Of a stretch of DNA of 43,456 nt, positions 18,387 through 26,007 are shown one piece after another. The notes under the pieces are model-generated. The model did not search any database and was not told where the DNA came from. It saw only the letters and a program-made list of their open reading frames with translations. The translations under genes were made by a program, and so were the position numbers. The stretch covers positions 1 through 43,456 of the forward strand of contig JAFGTD010000038.1 in NCBI GenBank assembly GCA_016934295.1, written 5' to 3'. The DNA is from Acidobacteriota bacterium (GTDB lineage Bacteria > Acidobacteriota > UBA6911). Numbering within the stretch: position 1 is the first letter of the stretch; the number at the start of each line of letters is the position of its first letter.

Positions 18387-19786
18387 CTGCCGATCTCCCC
18401 GATGTTCCCGTCCATCCAGGCTCCACGGTCGTGCAGCCAGTCGCGGAGCCGTTCGATCTCCTCCTCCCAGGTTTCTCCGATCGGCGACACGTTCGGCCAC
18501 ACGTAGACGCCGAGCACCCGCCAACGCCTGAAGTTGCGCTCCGCCGCCTCCTCAAGAAGCACGGAGGTCTCCTCGATTGCCGCGTCCACCGATCCCTGAG
18601 AGAGCAGGTCGATCCTGAGACCTTCCCACCGCGCGACGAGAAGGTCTCTGAATCCGTCGTCGACGAGAAGGTCGCGCCACCAGGCGGCGGCATCCTGCCA
18701 GATGTCGAGCATCCATCCCTCCGGTTGATCGAGTCCCATGTACCCGCCGTTTCCCGAAGAGGCGTTGAAGTCCCAGACAGGGCCGGCGCACAGCAGTCCT
18801 GTCTTGTCCTTATGGAAGTAAGTGCTCGCCCGGTAGGTGTCGACGTCCTTGAAGAACTCCCGCAGGAGGAGGAAATCTATGAAGCTCTCCGCGTCGATGT
18901 ATCCGGCGAACGCCCCCCCGGGTGCGCGCGGGGGCAGGCTCGCGTGCAGATCGTCGACGAACGAAACGATCCAAGCCTGCTGGGCGGGCGTGATATCCTC
19001 GGCCTTCGGGTATTCGACGATCACGTCGACGCCGTTCGGTCCGGTGAAGAACCATTCATCCGGATCGGGCCAGTCGACCTTCAGGATGTATCCCCCTGAG
19101 AGGTCGTCGCGTATCTTTTCGATGTCGACCCGGTCCCCGTCGCGCTTGATCTTCTCCATGCCGACGTAGACCCCGTTGTAAGCGAACTCGGTTTCGCTCT
19201 CCCGGAAAAGAACCTCGACAAATCGGGTTCTCGACGCGTAGCGCCCCATGCGGCGCCAGAGCGTGTAGGCGAGATGGTTCCGCATGAGACTCTTGTCGGC
19301 ATAAGGCGCGTGCAGCACCCAGTCGCTCTCCTCGGGAAATCCCAGGAACGGGACGTCGAGATCGTCCCCCGCTTCGTCCCGTGTCTCGAAACCGTACTGC
19401 TTCTTCGGGTAGCGCTGTGACGTGGAGCCACGGATCTCGATCCCGATCTGTACGTCGAGGGCCGGCAGGTCGGTAACGCGGTTGCGCTCGCCGGGCGGAT
19501 TGTCGATGACAATCATCCTCGCGTCGATCTTCAGCTCGTCCGGTATCACGAGACCGCCGGTGTCGATGATGACGATCGGCAGGTCGGATTCAAACGTCTC
19601 GTCAACCGACTTCAGGAGGTCCGACGTCAGGCCGCCCGTCTCTTCGGGCACCGATTTCGTCCCGCCGCCGGCGCAGGAGGAGACGAGGAGTCCCGCCGCC
19701 AGGAAGGCGATCAGGGCGGCGAATCGTCGGGTTTTCGCGGCTCGCGGACAGGAAAAATAAGCCCCGTTTTCAAAAATCTTTCTCAT
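18377..19786 (-). CDS. CotH-kinase family lipoprotein
   Basis: A 469-residue protein. Residues 20-38 are a lipoprotein signal ending in the lipobox VSSC with Cys38, so the protein is probably anchored to a membrane facing outward. The CotH domain shows the IEIRGSTSQRYPKKQYGFE strand, the MRNHLAY helix, VYVGMEKIKRD and the metal-binding GPVWDFNASSGNG. CotH proteins are atypical protein kinases first known from Bacillus spore coats and are widespread in non-spore-formers. The gene is markedly richer in G+C and C/G third positions than its neighbours, suggesting transfer. Its stop falls at the junction with an amidase remnant, so the last few residues may not be original. Confidence 0.85.
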   Translation of the reverse strand: MRKIFENGAYFSCPRAAKTRRFAALIAFLAAGLLVSSCAGGGTKSVPEETGGLTSDLLKSVDETFESDLPIVIIDTGGLVIPDELKIDARMIVIDNPPGERNRVTDLPALDVQIGIEIRGSTSQRYPKKQYGFETRDEAGDDLDVPFLGFPEESDWVLHAPYADKSLMRNHLAYTLWRRMGRYASRTRFVEVLFRESETEFAYNGVYVGMEKIKRDGDRVDIEKIRDDLSGGYILKVDWPDPDEWFFTGPNGVDVIVEYPKAEDITPAQQAWIVSFVDDLHASLPPRAPGGAFAGYIDAESFIDFLLLREFFKDVDTYRASTYFHKDKTGLLCAGPVWDFNASSGNGGYMGLDQPEGWMLDIWQDAAAWWRDLLVDDGFRDLLVARWEGLRIDLLSQGSVDAAIEETSVLLEEAAERNFRRWRVLGVYVWPNVSPIGETWEEEIERLRDWLHDRGAWMDGNIGEIGRFS

Positions 19787-19954
19787 ACAAGACCCTTCGC
19801 AGCTTTATATAATTCTGTATTATTCTGAATAATCGCTGTAAATACGCTGGCCGGTCTAGATCTTACTATAGGTGCGTATAAAAAATGTGGAATTTTACAT
19901 ACATTCACCGTCTCAGCCATTAATAAGGCGCTTTGAATGGACAGGGACTACTTT

Positions 19955-21502
19955 TTATATCGGTTTCGTGACCGGCATTTCAAAGTTGTCCCAGACGCGA
20001 CGCTCCTCTTCATAGGGTGCAGTCTCAAGCCGGCACTCTTTATCCAATACCATCACATTCCTTCGTTCGCCATAGGGTTCCCAGGAGCCAAGGCTTTCGC
20101 AGCCGGGATTTCCGGTGCGGGCAAATGCAATCCAGGCATCCTGCATTTTATGCGACAGGGCATCCGCAGCCGGACCGGCGCCGCAGAACCTTTCATCGTA
20201 ATTGCCGAAAACAAAACCGATCTCCAAAGTATGACAGGCGCCGAGTTTCCCTTTCATCACCGGGGATTTCCATGTGAAAAGGTAGTTGTAGGCAGGCTGC
20301 CGGTTCCGGCACTGCGCTTCGACAAGCCGGAGCACGGGGATGCGGAACATATAATCCGATTGAATCGCCGTCAGTAGTTCGCCGGCTCCTGTGTCTTCTC
20401 CACGCTGACTTCTTCCTCTTCGATAAGCCGTAACTACATCGGGAAGATGCTCCGTCGGGATTATGGCTTCCAGACGCCGGACCATGCCCGCTTCATCCAT
20501 CTTTCGAAAGCTCCGATCCATGGCGTTGAACAGTCTGAATTCGTCGAGATTCGTGCCGGCCAGTGTCGGGATGCCTGTCGCAGCGCCCTTTTCAATGGCG
20601 TGGATGGGAATTTCAGGCATCACCATTCCATCTACAACCGGCTGGAACGGAGTAAGCCTATTGTCCTTTTCATGCAGGACGGCGTTCAGTTTCTGCTGCG
20701 CGGACAGGATCTGCTGCACTGTCAGGGAGTAAAGAGGATTCGCATCCGTGCCCTTCAATGTCAGAATGTCCAGGAATCGGGAAGCCGTATCTACGCTGTC
20801 CTCCAGCAAACCCACCGTAGCGGCGCCGCCGCTTTCCAGAATGGCTTTCCGGAATTTCCCTTTTGCCGCGGGCATGCCCAGGAGGTCCCCGATGCTCATC
20901 GCGCCGGCGGACTCGCCAAATACCGTGATATTGTCCGGATCCCCTCCAAACGCTTCGATATTTTCGCGGATCCAATCCAGCGCCGCGATCTGATCGAGCA
21001 GTCCTTCACACCCGGTGGCGGGAACTCTTCCCCGGGTGATTTCATTCAGGTTCATGAATCCCAGCGCCCCTAAGCGGTAATTGATCGTAACCAGAACAAT
21101 ATCGCCGCGGTTGACAAGAGTGTTTCCTCGAAACATTTCCTGGGAACCCGAACCGATAATAAACGCTCCGCCATGAATCCACACCATGACCGGACGGCGA
21201 GCCTTATCTGCCGCCGGAGTCCAGATGTTCAGATACAGGCAATCCTCATCCTGTGGCTCCGTGACCGCAAAATCGGCCATCGCCTCCATGCCAAGCATGG
21301 GATTCTGGGGGGCAACGGGTCCGAATTCCAGAGCCGGCCGCACGCCATTCCATGGCTCGGGCGGCTGAGGCGCATGCCAGCGCAGCCTGCCGACAGGAGC
21401 GGCTGCATAGGGAATTCCTTTAAAGACATATTGTCCGTCCTCGCGGGTCCCTTCAACCCGGCCGTATTCAGTACCTATAATTACTCGATTATGAACAGCC
21501 AT
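19955..21502 (-). CDS. Type B carboxylesterase
   Basis: A 515-residue alpha/beta-hydrolase of the carboxylesterase B/para-nitrobenzyl esterase family. From the N-terminus: GIPYAAAPVGRLRW, the EDCLYLNIW motif, oxyanion loop HGGAFIIGSG, nucleophile Ser198 in FGESAGAMS, acidic residue in AGTNLDEF and catalytic His in GACHTLEIGFVFG. I chose ATG 21502 because AGGAG lies 4 bases upstream; a start 12 codons earlier lacks this. No signal peptide is evident. It begins 55 bases after the molybdopterin oxidoreductase stop on the same strand, so the two may act together on an ester substrate. The 168-base gap on the CotH side shows nothing. Confidence 0.92.
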   Translation of the reverse strand: MAVHNRVIIGTEYGRVEGTREDGQYVFKGIPYAAAPVGRLRWHAPQPPEPWNGVRPALEFGPVAPQNPMLGMEAMADFAVTEPQDEDCLYLNIWTPAADKARRPVMVWIHGGAFIIGSGSQEMFRGNTLVNRGDIVLVTINYRLGALGFMNLNEITRGRVPATGCEGLLDQIAALDWIRENIEAFGGDPDNITVFGESAGAMSIGDLLGMPAAKGKFRKAILESGGAATVGLLEDSVDTASRFLDILTLKGTDANPLYSLTVQQILSAQQKLNAVLHEKDNRLTPFQPVVDGMVMPEIPIHAIEKGAATGIPTLAGTNLDEFRLFNAMDRSFRKMDEAGMVRRLEAIIPTEHLPDVVTAYRRGRSQRGEDTGAGELLTAIQSDYMFRIPVLRLVEAQCRNRQPAYNYLFTWKSPVMKGKLGACHTLEIGFVFGNYDERFCGAGPAADALSHKMQDAWIAFARTGNPGCESLGSWEPYGERRNVMVLDKECRLETAPYEEERRVWDNFEMPVTKPI

Positions 21503-21557
21503 GAATCTCCTGATGAAAAGTTGCAGGTTGGAAATCACGCTACAGGCCGGCAGGTGG

Positions 21558-23858
21558 CTATCTCCCCGGGGCCGGATCGACTCGACTTACCCGGCACAAC
21601 AAGGCCCGGCCCGGCCAGCTTCCAGTGACCTGGTCGCAGGCATCGAACTCGTCCGTCGTCAGTACGTTCACATTCGACTGCCACAAACCATGCAGGGACG
21701 GCTCCTCTCCGGGCTGCTCCGGGAACCACCAGCAGTGTTCCGCATGCACCACGCGCGGATCGATCCCGGTGGAGAACTGCGCCTTCATGACAATGGCGCC
21801 TCTCGGAGACTCGATCCTGGCCCAGTCGCCTTCGCTGATGCCCAGTCGTTCTGCGGTTTCCGGATGGATCTGCAGGAGCGGATCGGGGTGCTGCTCGCGC
21901 AGTCCCATGCCGAACTGGCGATGTTCGGACTGAAACTGCGGCATGAATCGTCCCCCATTGATCAGAATGAGAGGATACTCTGCCGCAATCTCAGGGGTTC
22001 TTACCGGGCTCTCCGGAGGCTCTTCGTAGTGCGGCAGGGGATCGTATCCCAGCTCCTCGAGCAGATTCGAATAGAGTTCGAATCTGCCGCTCAGTGTTGC
22101 AAATCCGGTGACCTTGCCGGTCCGGGGGTTGATACGATCGTGGGTCCAGGGCTCGGCACTGGCAATCACATATTTTCGGGTGGCCGCCTCCTTAAAGGTG
22201 ATACCCAGAGGCTCGAGGCGGTAGTCGTAAAGCTCCTCTTCCGTCTTCCACGGGAAGTGATCTCCGAAACCGAGGCGGATGGCGAGCTCCCGGAAGAAAT
22301 AGTAGTCGGGCTTGCGCTCGCCGATCGGTTGTATGGCGCGCTCGGCAGCGACCAATATCGAGGTAAAGTCCTCCATCGTGGACAGCGTGCCCCGCTCCAG
22401 CTTGCTGGCTGCCGGAAGCACATAGTCGGAAAGCATTGCCGTCGGCGTCATGAAGTGTTCCAGCACTACATGCAGATCCAGGTTTGGACTTTTCAGGGCC
22501 CTGTAGACCATCCCGGTGTTGGCCGCATTGAGCAGGGGGTTGCTGCCCCAGGTAATGAGCGCCTTCGTAGGATAAGGAACGCCGTCCGCAATGCTGCGCC
22601 AGATAACCGGTTCCGGAGCGGCAAAGCTGTGCCCGCTCATGCAAAGGGGCACGCCGTAAATCTGCTCGTAGAGTGCGTTCATGCGCTCGTAGGCAGGCCA
22701 GGTCATCAGCTTGAAACGGTCGCTGCCCAGTTGTTTTGCGCGAGTTTCCGGAGAGCAGAGTTCCTCCATCTGCAACATGGAATCGCGCATGGCCATCACC
22801 CCGTTCACGACAGGTCCCGGTCCTTCGGGAGCCATGCCGGGCGCCTCGCCCCGCATGTTCCCCGTAATGGCATGCAGGCAAAGCTTGGCTTGCTCCACCC
22901 GCGTGGCATTGCGTCCCAGCTGATCGGGTGCCAGCCCGCTGTGGATGCAGCCGGGCTTGTTTCCGGCATAGCAAACAGCGGAAGCGATGATCTGATCGGC
23001 CGGTATCCAGGTAATTTCGGCAACCCTTTCCGGGGTGTACTCCGCGGCCCGTTGCTTGAGCTGCTCGAAGCCGTACGTCCATTGCTCGACGAATTCCCGG
23101 TCGTATAGGTCGCGCTCCAGGATCACGTGGATCCAGGCCATGAGCAGAGCCGTGTCGGTACCGGGGCGAATCTGCAGCCACATGTCGGCCATCTTCGCCA
23201 TTTCGGTCTGCCGCGGATCGACGACAATCAACTTGGCTTCGGGTTTCCGCTCACGCCACTTCTGCATCGGGCGCCGTCGAACCGGATTCGCCTCGGTGTA
23301 ATCCCGTCCCAGCAATACCAGGCAGTTCAACCGCTTTATTGGAGGCGCCAGAATGCAGGGAATGTTCGTGCCGGCGAGCGCGTAGGCAAGCGCGACTTTA
23401 TTACAGGCACAGGCGGTCCCGGAGGCGCCCACGTTGGCCGGATTGCCGAACAGATTCAGGAAGCGCGCTCGGATTGCATAAAAATCCGAGCGGTAGGTTC
23501 CCTCAATAGTGGACAGGCTTTCGGCGCCGTGTTCGGCCTTGATGGTCTGCAGTTTTTCGGCAATCTCGTCCAGCGCCTGCTCCCAGGATATTTTCTCCCA
23601 GCGGTTCTCGCCGCGATCCCCCTGTCGTTTGAGCGGATGCATCAGTTGGTCGGGATGTTCCAGCCACTTGCGAAAGTGTGGAATCCGTGCGCAGACCGAG
23701 CCGCGATTGTAGGGAAAATCCGGGTTCCCTTTGATGCTCAGGATCCTGTTGTCCTTGACACGCACCAGCAAACCGCAATTGCAGTGACAGCCCGGAGACG
23801 GCCAGCAGAGGGTCTTCTTAATTTCTACTCCTGATTCCTCGTCCGCGACATCGCTCAT
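21558..23858 (-). CDS. Molybdopterin oxidoreductase with iron-sulfur cluster (DMSO reductase family)
   Basis: A 766-residue molybdenum/tungsten bis-PGD enzyme. The N-terminal [4Fe-4S] region has Cys18, Cys24, Cys28 and Cys56 (spacing x5-x3-x27, with an extra Cys26) instead of the usual x2-x3-x27. The fold then continues with SWEQALDEIAEKL, a likely Mo ligand among Cys150/Cys152 in ASGTACACNK, the GRDYTEANPVRR and IVVDPRQTEMA regions, and a C-terminal molydopterin dinucleotide-binding domain (NGGRFMPQFQSEHRQ onwards). No Tat signal is visible, so it is probably cytoplasmic, as for acetylene hydratase-like members. No electron-transfer partner gene is adjacent. It precedes an esterase. Confidence 0.9.
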   Translation of the reverse strand: MSDVADEESGVEIKKTLCWPSPGCHCNCGLLVRVKDNRILSIKGNPDFPYNRGSVCARIPHFRKWLEHPDQLMHPLKRQGDRGENRWEKISWEQALDEIAEKLQTIKAEHGAESLSTIEGTYRSDFYAIRARFLNLFGNPANVGASGTACACNKVALAYALAGTNIPCILAPPIKRLNCLVLLGRDYTEANPVRRRPMQKWRERKPEAKLIVVDPRQTEMAKMADMWLQIRPGTDTALLMAWIHVILERDLYDREFVEQWTYGFEQLKQRAAEYTPERVAEITWIPADQIIASAVCYAGNKPGCIHSGLAPDQLGRNATRVEQAKLCLHAITGNMRGEAPGMAPEGPGPVVNGVMAMRDSMLQMEELCSPETRAKQLGSDRFKLMTWPAYERMNALYEQIYGVPLCMSGHSFAAPEPVIWRSIADGVPYPTKALITWGSNPLLNAANTGMVYRALKSPNLDLHVVLEHFMTPTAMLSDYVLPAASKLERGTLSTMEDFTSILVAAERAIQPIGERKPDYYFFRELAIRLGFGDHFPWKTEEELYDYRLEPLGITFKEAATRKYVIASAEPWTHDRINPRTGKVTGFATLSGRFELYSNLLEELGYDPLPHYEEPPESPVRTPEIAAEYPLILINGGRFMPQFQSEHRQFGMGLREQHPDPLLQIHPETAERLGISEGDWARIESPRGAIVMKAQFSTGIDPRVVHAEHCWWFPEQPGEEPSLHGLWQSNVNVLTTDEFDACDQVTGSWPGRALLCRVSRVDPAPGR

Positions 23859-23975
23859 TGGGGTTCCTCCCTCTAAATCAGGGCTCAGTTTATCCAGCTA
23901 CGCATGGGGCGTCAATAATATACAAGGTAAAGGCGCGCCTAAAAAGCCGTACCCGGCCCATAGGCTCCCATTGTA

Positions 23976-24020
23976 TAATGCGTCTGCAGTCAAAACACAG
24001 ACGATAAAGCCGACGCATTA
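23976..24020 (+). promoter_or_regulatory. Two mutually exclusive hairpins upstream of the SDR gene
   Basis: TAATGCGTC (23976-23984) can pair with GACGCATTA (24012-24020), 9 pairs. The overlapping CGTCTG (23981-23986) can instead pair with CAGACG (23998-24003), 6 pairs. Both cannot form together, as in attenuators or riboswitch expression platforms. A TATAAT overlaps at 23974-23979. It is 160 bases before the SDR start in a 324-base divergent gap (23859-24182), otherwise empty. A DNA-binding dyad is an equally good explanation. Confidence 0.3.
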
Positions 24021-24182
24021 CCCGTTATCAGTAGCATGAGGGAAGGCACTTGCCGCAGGGGACGCCTTCAAAAGGGGAGCGAATCCTTCCTTTAGTGAAA
24101 CACCCGGGCGATCCATCCTGGTGTCGGGACGAACAGGACGGGGGCCGAACACGAATCATGAACGTAGCCTAAGGAGGAGAGC

Positions 24183-24944
24183 ATGGCGGAAAGAAGACTC
24201 GCATTAGTGACCGGCGCTACAATGCCAAGAGGTATTGGAAGGGCCACTGCCCTTACACTCGCACGGGAGGGGCATGATGTGGCGGTGACCGGCTTCAATA
24301 ATATGGAGATGGCCCAGTCTGTATCGGACGAGATAAAGGCAATGGGCCGAAGGTCCATAGCTGTGAAGATGAACGGGCGGGATTACGGCGATGTTCAGAA
24401 GGTTTTTTCGACCATAAAAAGTGAGCTTGGCCCCGTGGAAATTCTGGTGAATAACGCGGCGCAGATGGGCCGCATGGTGACGATCGCCAAGACGTCCGCA
24501 GAAGACTGGGATAACGAGGTAAAGCTATGTCTCAACTCCGCCTTCTATTGCATCAAGGAAGCATGGGAAGACATGCGTGCCAATAAATGGGGCCGGATCG
24601 TGAACATGACATCGATAGCGGGTGTAATGGGCGGCTTTGGCCAGTCGAGTTATGGTGCGGCCAAGGCAGGCCTCATAGGCCTCGCCAAGTGTGCGGCCCT
24701 GGAAGGGGCCAGGTACAATATTACCGCGAACTGCATACTTGTCGGCATGGCGCAGACAGAGGCCTACGATGTTCCGATTTCGGAAGAGATCCGGAAGAAC
24801 ATTGAAAGGAAGATTGCACATCGCAGAGCCGCAGCCCCCCAGGAAGTGGCCGATGCCATCGCTTACGTCGTTTCCGACAAAGCCGCGTATACGACCGGGA
24901 GTATTGTCAACCTCATGGGGGGACTCGACCTCTTTATCATATAG
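24183..24944 (+). CDS. Short-chain dehydrogenase/reductase, FabG-like
   Basis: A 253-residue classical SDR that oxidises a hydroxyl or reduces a keto group with NAD(P). The Rossmann motif is TGATMPRGIG, two residues longer than the usual TGxxxGIG. NNAA follows, then the catalytic Ser in NMTSIAG and the Tyr/Lys pair in SSYGAAK. The C-terminus (TGSIVNLMGGLDLFI) is typical of 3-oxoacyl-ACP reductase-like members. AAGGAGGAG lies just before ATG 24183, a strong ribosome site. It diverges from the molybdoenzyme-esterase pair and may process their product. Substrate unknown. Confidence 0.9.
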   Translation: MAERRLALVTGATMPRGIGRATALTLAREGHDVAVTGFNNMEMAQSVSDEIKAMGRRSIAVKMNGRDYGDVQKVFSTIKSELGPVEILVNNAAQMGRMVTIAKTSAEDWDNEVKLCLNSAFYCIKEAWEDMRANKWGRIVNMTSIAGVMGGFGQSSYGAAKAGLIGLAKCAALEGARYNITANCILVGMAQTEAYDVPISEEIRKNIERKIAHRRAAAPQEVADAIAYVVSDKAAYTTGSIVNLMGGLDLFII

Positions 24945-24953
24945 AATATAGAA

Positions 24954-24983
24954 TTTCGGTGACAGCGGCCGCTGTCACCGAAA
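24954..24983. repeat. 30-base perfect palindrome, copy 1 of TTTCGGTGAC family
   Basis: TTTCGGTGACAGCGG is followed directly by its exact reverse complement. Copies at 27368 and 28330 share the outer ten bases but have a single-base centre. It lies 10 bases after the SDR gene and may end its transcript. Confidence 0.9.
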
Positions 24984-25025
24984 CTACAACCCGACGCTTG
25001 ATGCGTGCCATGACACTGGAAAAAA

Positions 25026-25409
25026 ATGAATAAAAGAAACCTGTTATTTGGGCAGTTCCTGTTGAAAAAAGGTTTGATTACTTCTGAAGATGTCATAAAT
25101 GCCCGAATGCTGCAAAAGAAGAATAATCTAAAAATTGGAGAATGCGCAAAAAGAAGAAAATGGCTTACGGATTATGAAATTCAGGTTGTCCTTATTTTGC
25201 AGGAGGAGTCTTATGAAAAATTCGGAGAGATTGCAATTAAGAAAGGATACCTGACCAGAGGGCAGGTGGATGCATTATTGAAAGACCAGGAAGATAATTA
25301 TCTGATGTTTGGAGAAGCTTTGATAAATCTGGGAGTAATTTCCCAAAATGATCTGATCGAAAATCTAAAAGAATTTAATAAATATATGTTAAATCATCCT
25401 CGTCCATAA
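25026..25409 (+). CDS. Stand-alone protein of four tandem MshEN-like 24-residue motifs
   Basis: A 127-residue soluble protein, AT-rich compared with its neighbours. It is made of four 24-residue units at 7-30, 36-59, 65-88 and 94-117, each separated by exactly five residues. Every unit starts xFG or xIG, has hydrophobics at fixed places and a turn near residue 10; units 1-3 end in Gln. This 24+5+24 layout is that of the c-di-GMP-binding MshEN domain, normally found at the N-terminus of type II secretion or pilus ATPases. Here there are two such domains and nothing else. The canonical leading Arg is Lys, Leu or Met, so nucleotide binding is uncertain. A weak GGAAAA precedes ATG 25026. Confidence 0.75.
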   Translation: MNKRNLLFGQFLLKKGLITSEDVINARMLQKKNNLKIGECAKRRKWLTDYEIQVVLILQEESYEKFGEIAIKKGYLTRGQVDALLKDQEDNYLMFGEALINLGVISQNDLIENLKEFNKYMLNHPRP

Positions 25410-25447
25410 CAGCTGCCGACAAGTAAAATTAAAACCTTATTCTTTTC

Positions 25448-25681
25448 GATCCGGACCTATCCCGCGAGCTGACCCAGGCAATGTTGGAGCATCCCCTGTA
25501 TTGTCCCCCGGCCGGTCGGACCGCCATATGGGAGAACACCGTTCTTTTCGCCGGTTCCGAAACCGCCGGTCTACACGGAGGATACCTTGAAGGTGCGCTT
25601 GCTTCTGCCGAGCGGGCTGTGATGTCTCTTGAACCTCCGAGTAAGGCGGGCTTTTTGGAAAATCCGAATATTCGGGAATAA
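25448..25681 (+). pseudogene. 3' remnant of a flavin-containing amine oxidase
   Basis: An open frame of about 77 codons lacking a proper start encodes PPAGRTAIWENTVLFAGSET followed by GGYLEGALASAERAV. This is the FAD-binding C-terminal motif of monoamine-oxidase family proteins (FAGTET ... GYMEGALxSGERAA). The N-terminal FAD domain and substrate domain are absent upstream, where the MshEN-like gene ends at 25409. An internal ATG at 25481 exists but the fragment cannot be a working enzyme. Confidence 0.65.
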
Positions 25682-26007
25682 AATTCAGGTTTTGTCCTCC
25701 CGCTTGCGCTATAATTTAACGTTATATCTGACGGAATTCATGATTTCGAGAATGCCGGTCCGGCAATGCCGAGCTAGTTATGAACCGGTTGTTTCCTGCA
25801 GCACTCCCGAAATAAAAACCTGCGGTGCCGACAGTCAACCCGTTTTCCATTCTCGTTTTTGAGTGTATCTGTTCCATCTGAATCATCCGAATGGTCCATT
25901 CGGGCGATAGCAGAGTGCAATCGCCGGGCTTCCGGATAAAGTGTTTGCATTCATCCGCGATGCGTTCGCGCGGGGATGTGTGTTTTATTTCATAAAAGGA
26001 GTTTTCA
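25682..26007 (+). other. Intergenic region before the flavoprotein gene
   Basis: No gene was recognised. A TATAAT at 25710-25715 lacks a -35 at correct spacing and is nearly 300 bases from the next start. AAGGAG at about 25997-26002 is the ribosome site of the following gene. Confidence 0.4.

Noticed and set aside
21501..23108. Long plus-strand open frame of 535 codons opposite the molybdopterin gene
   Set aside because: It is antisense to a gene with clear family motifs, and its product shows none; a product of codon bias.
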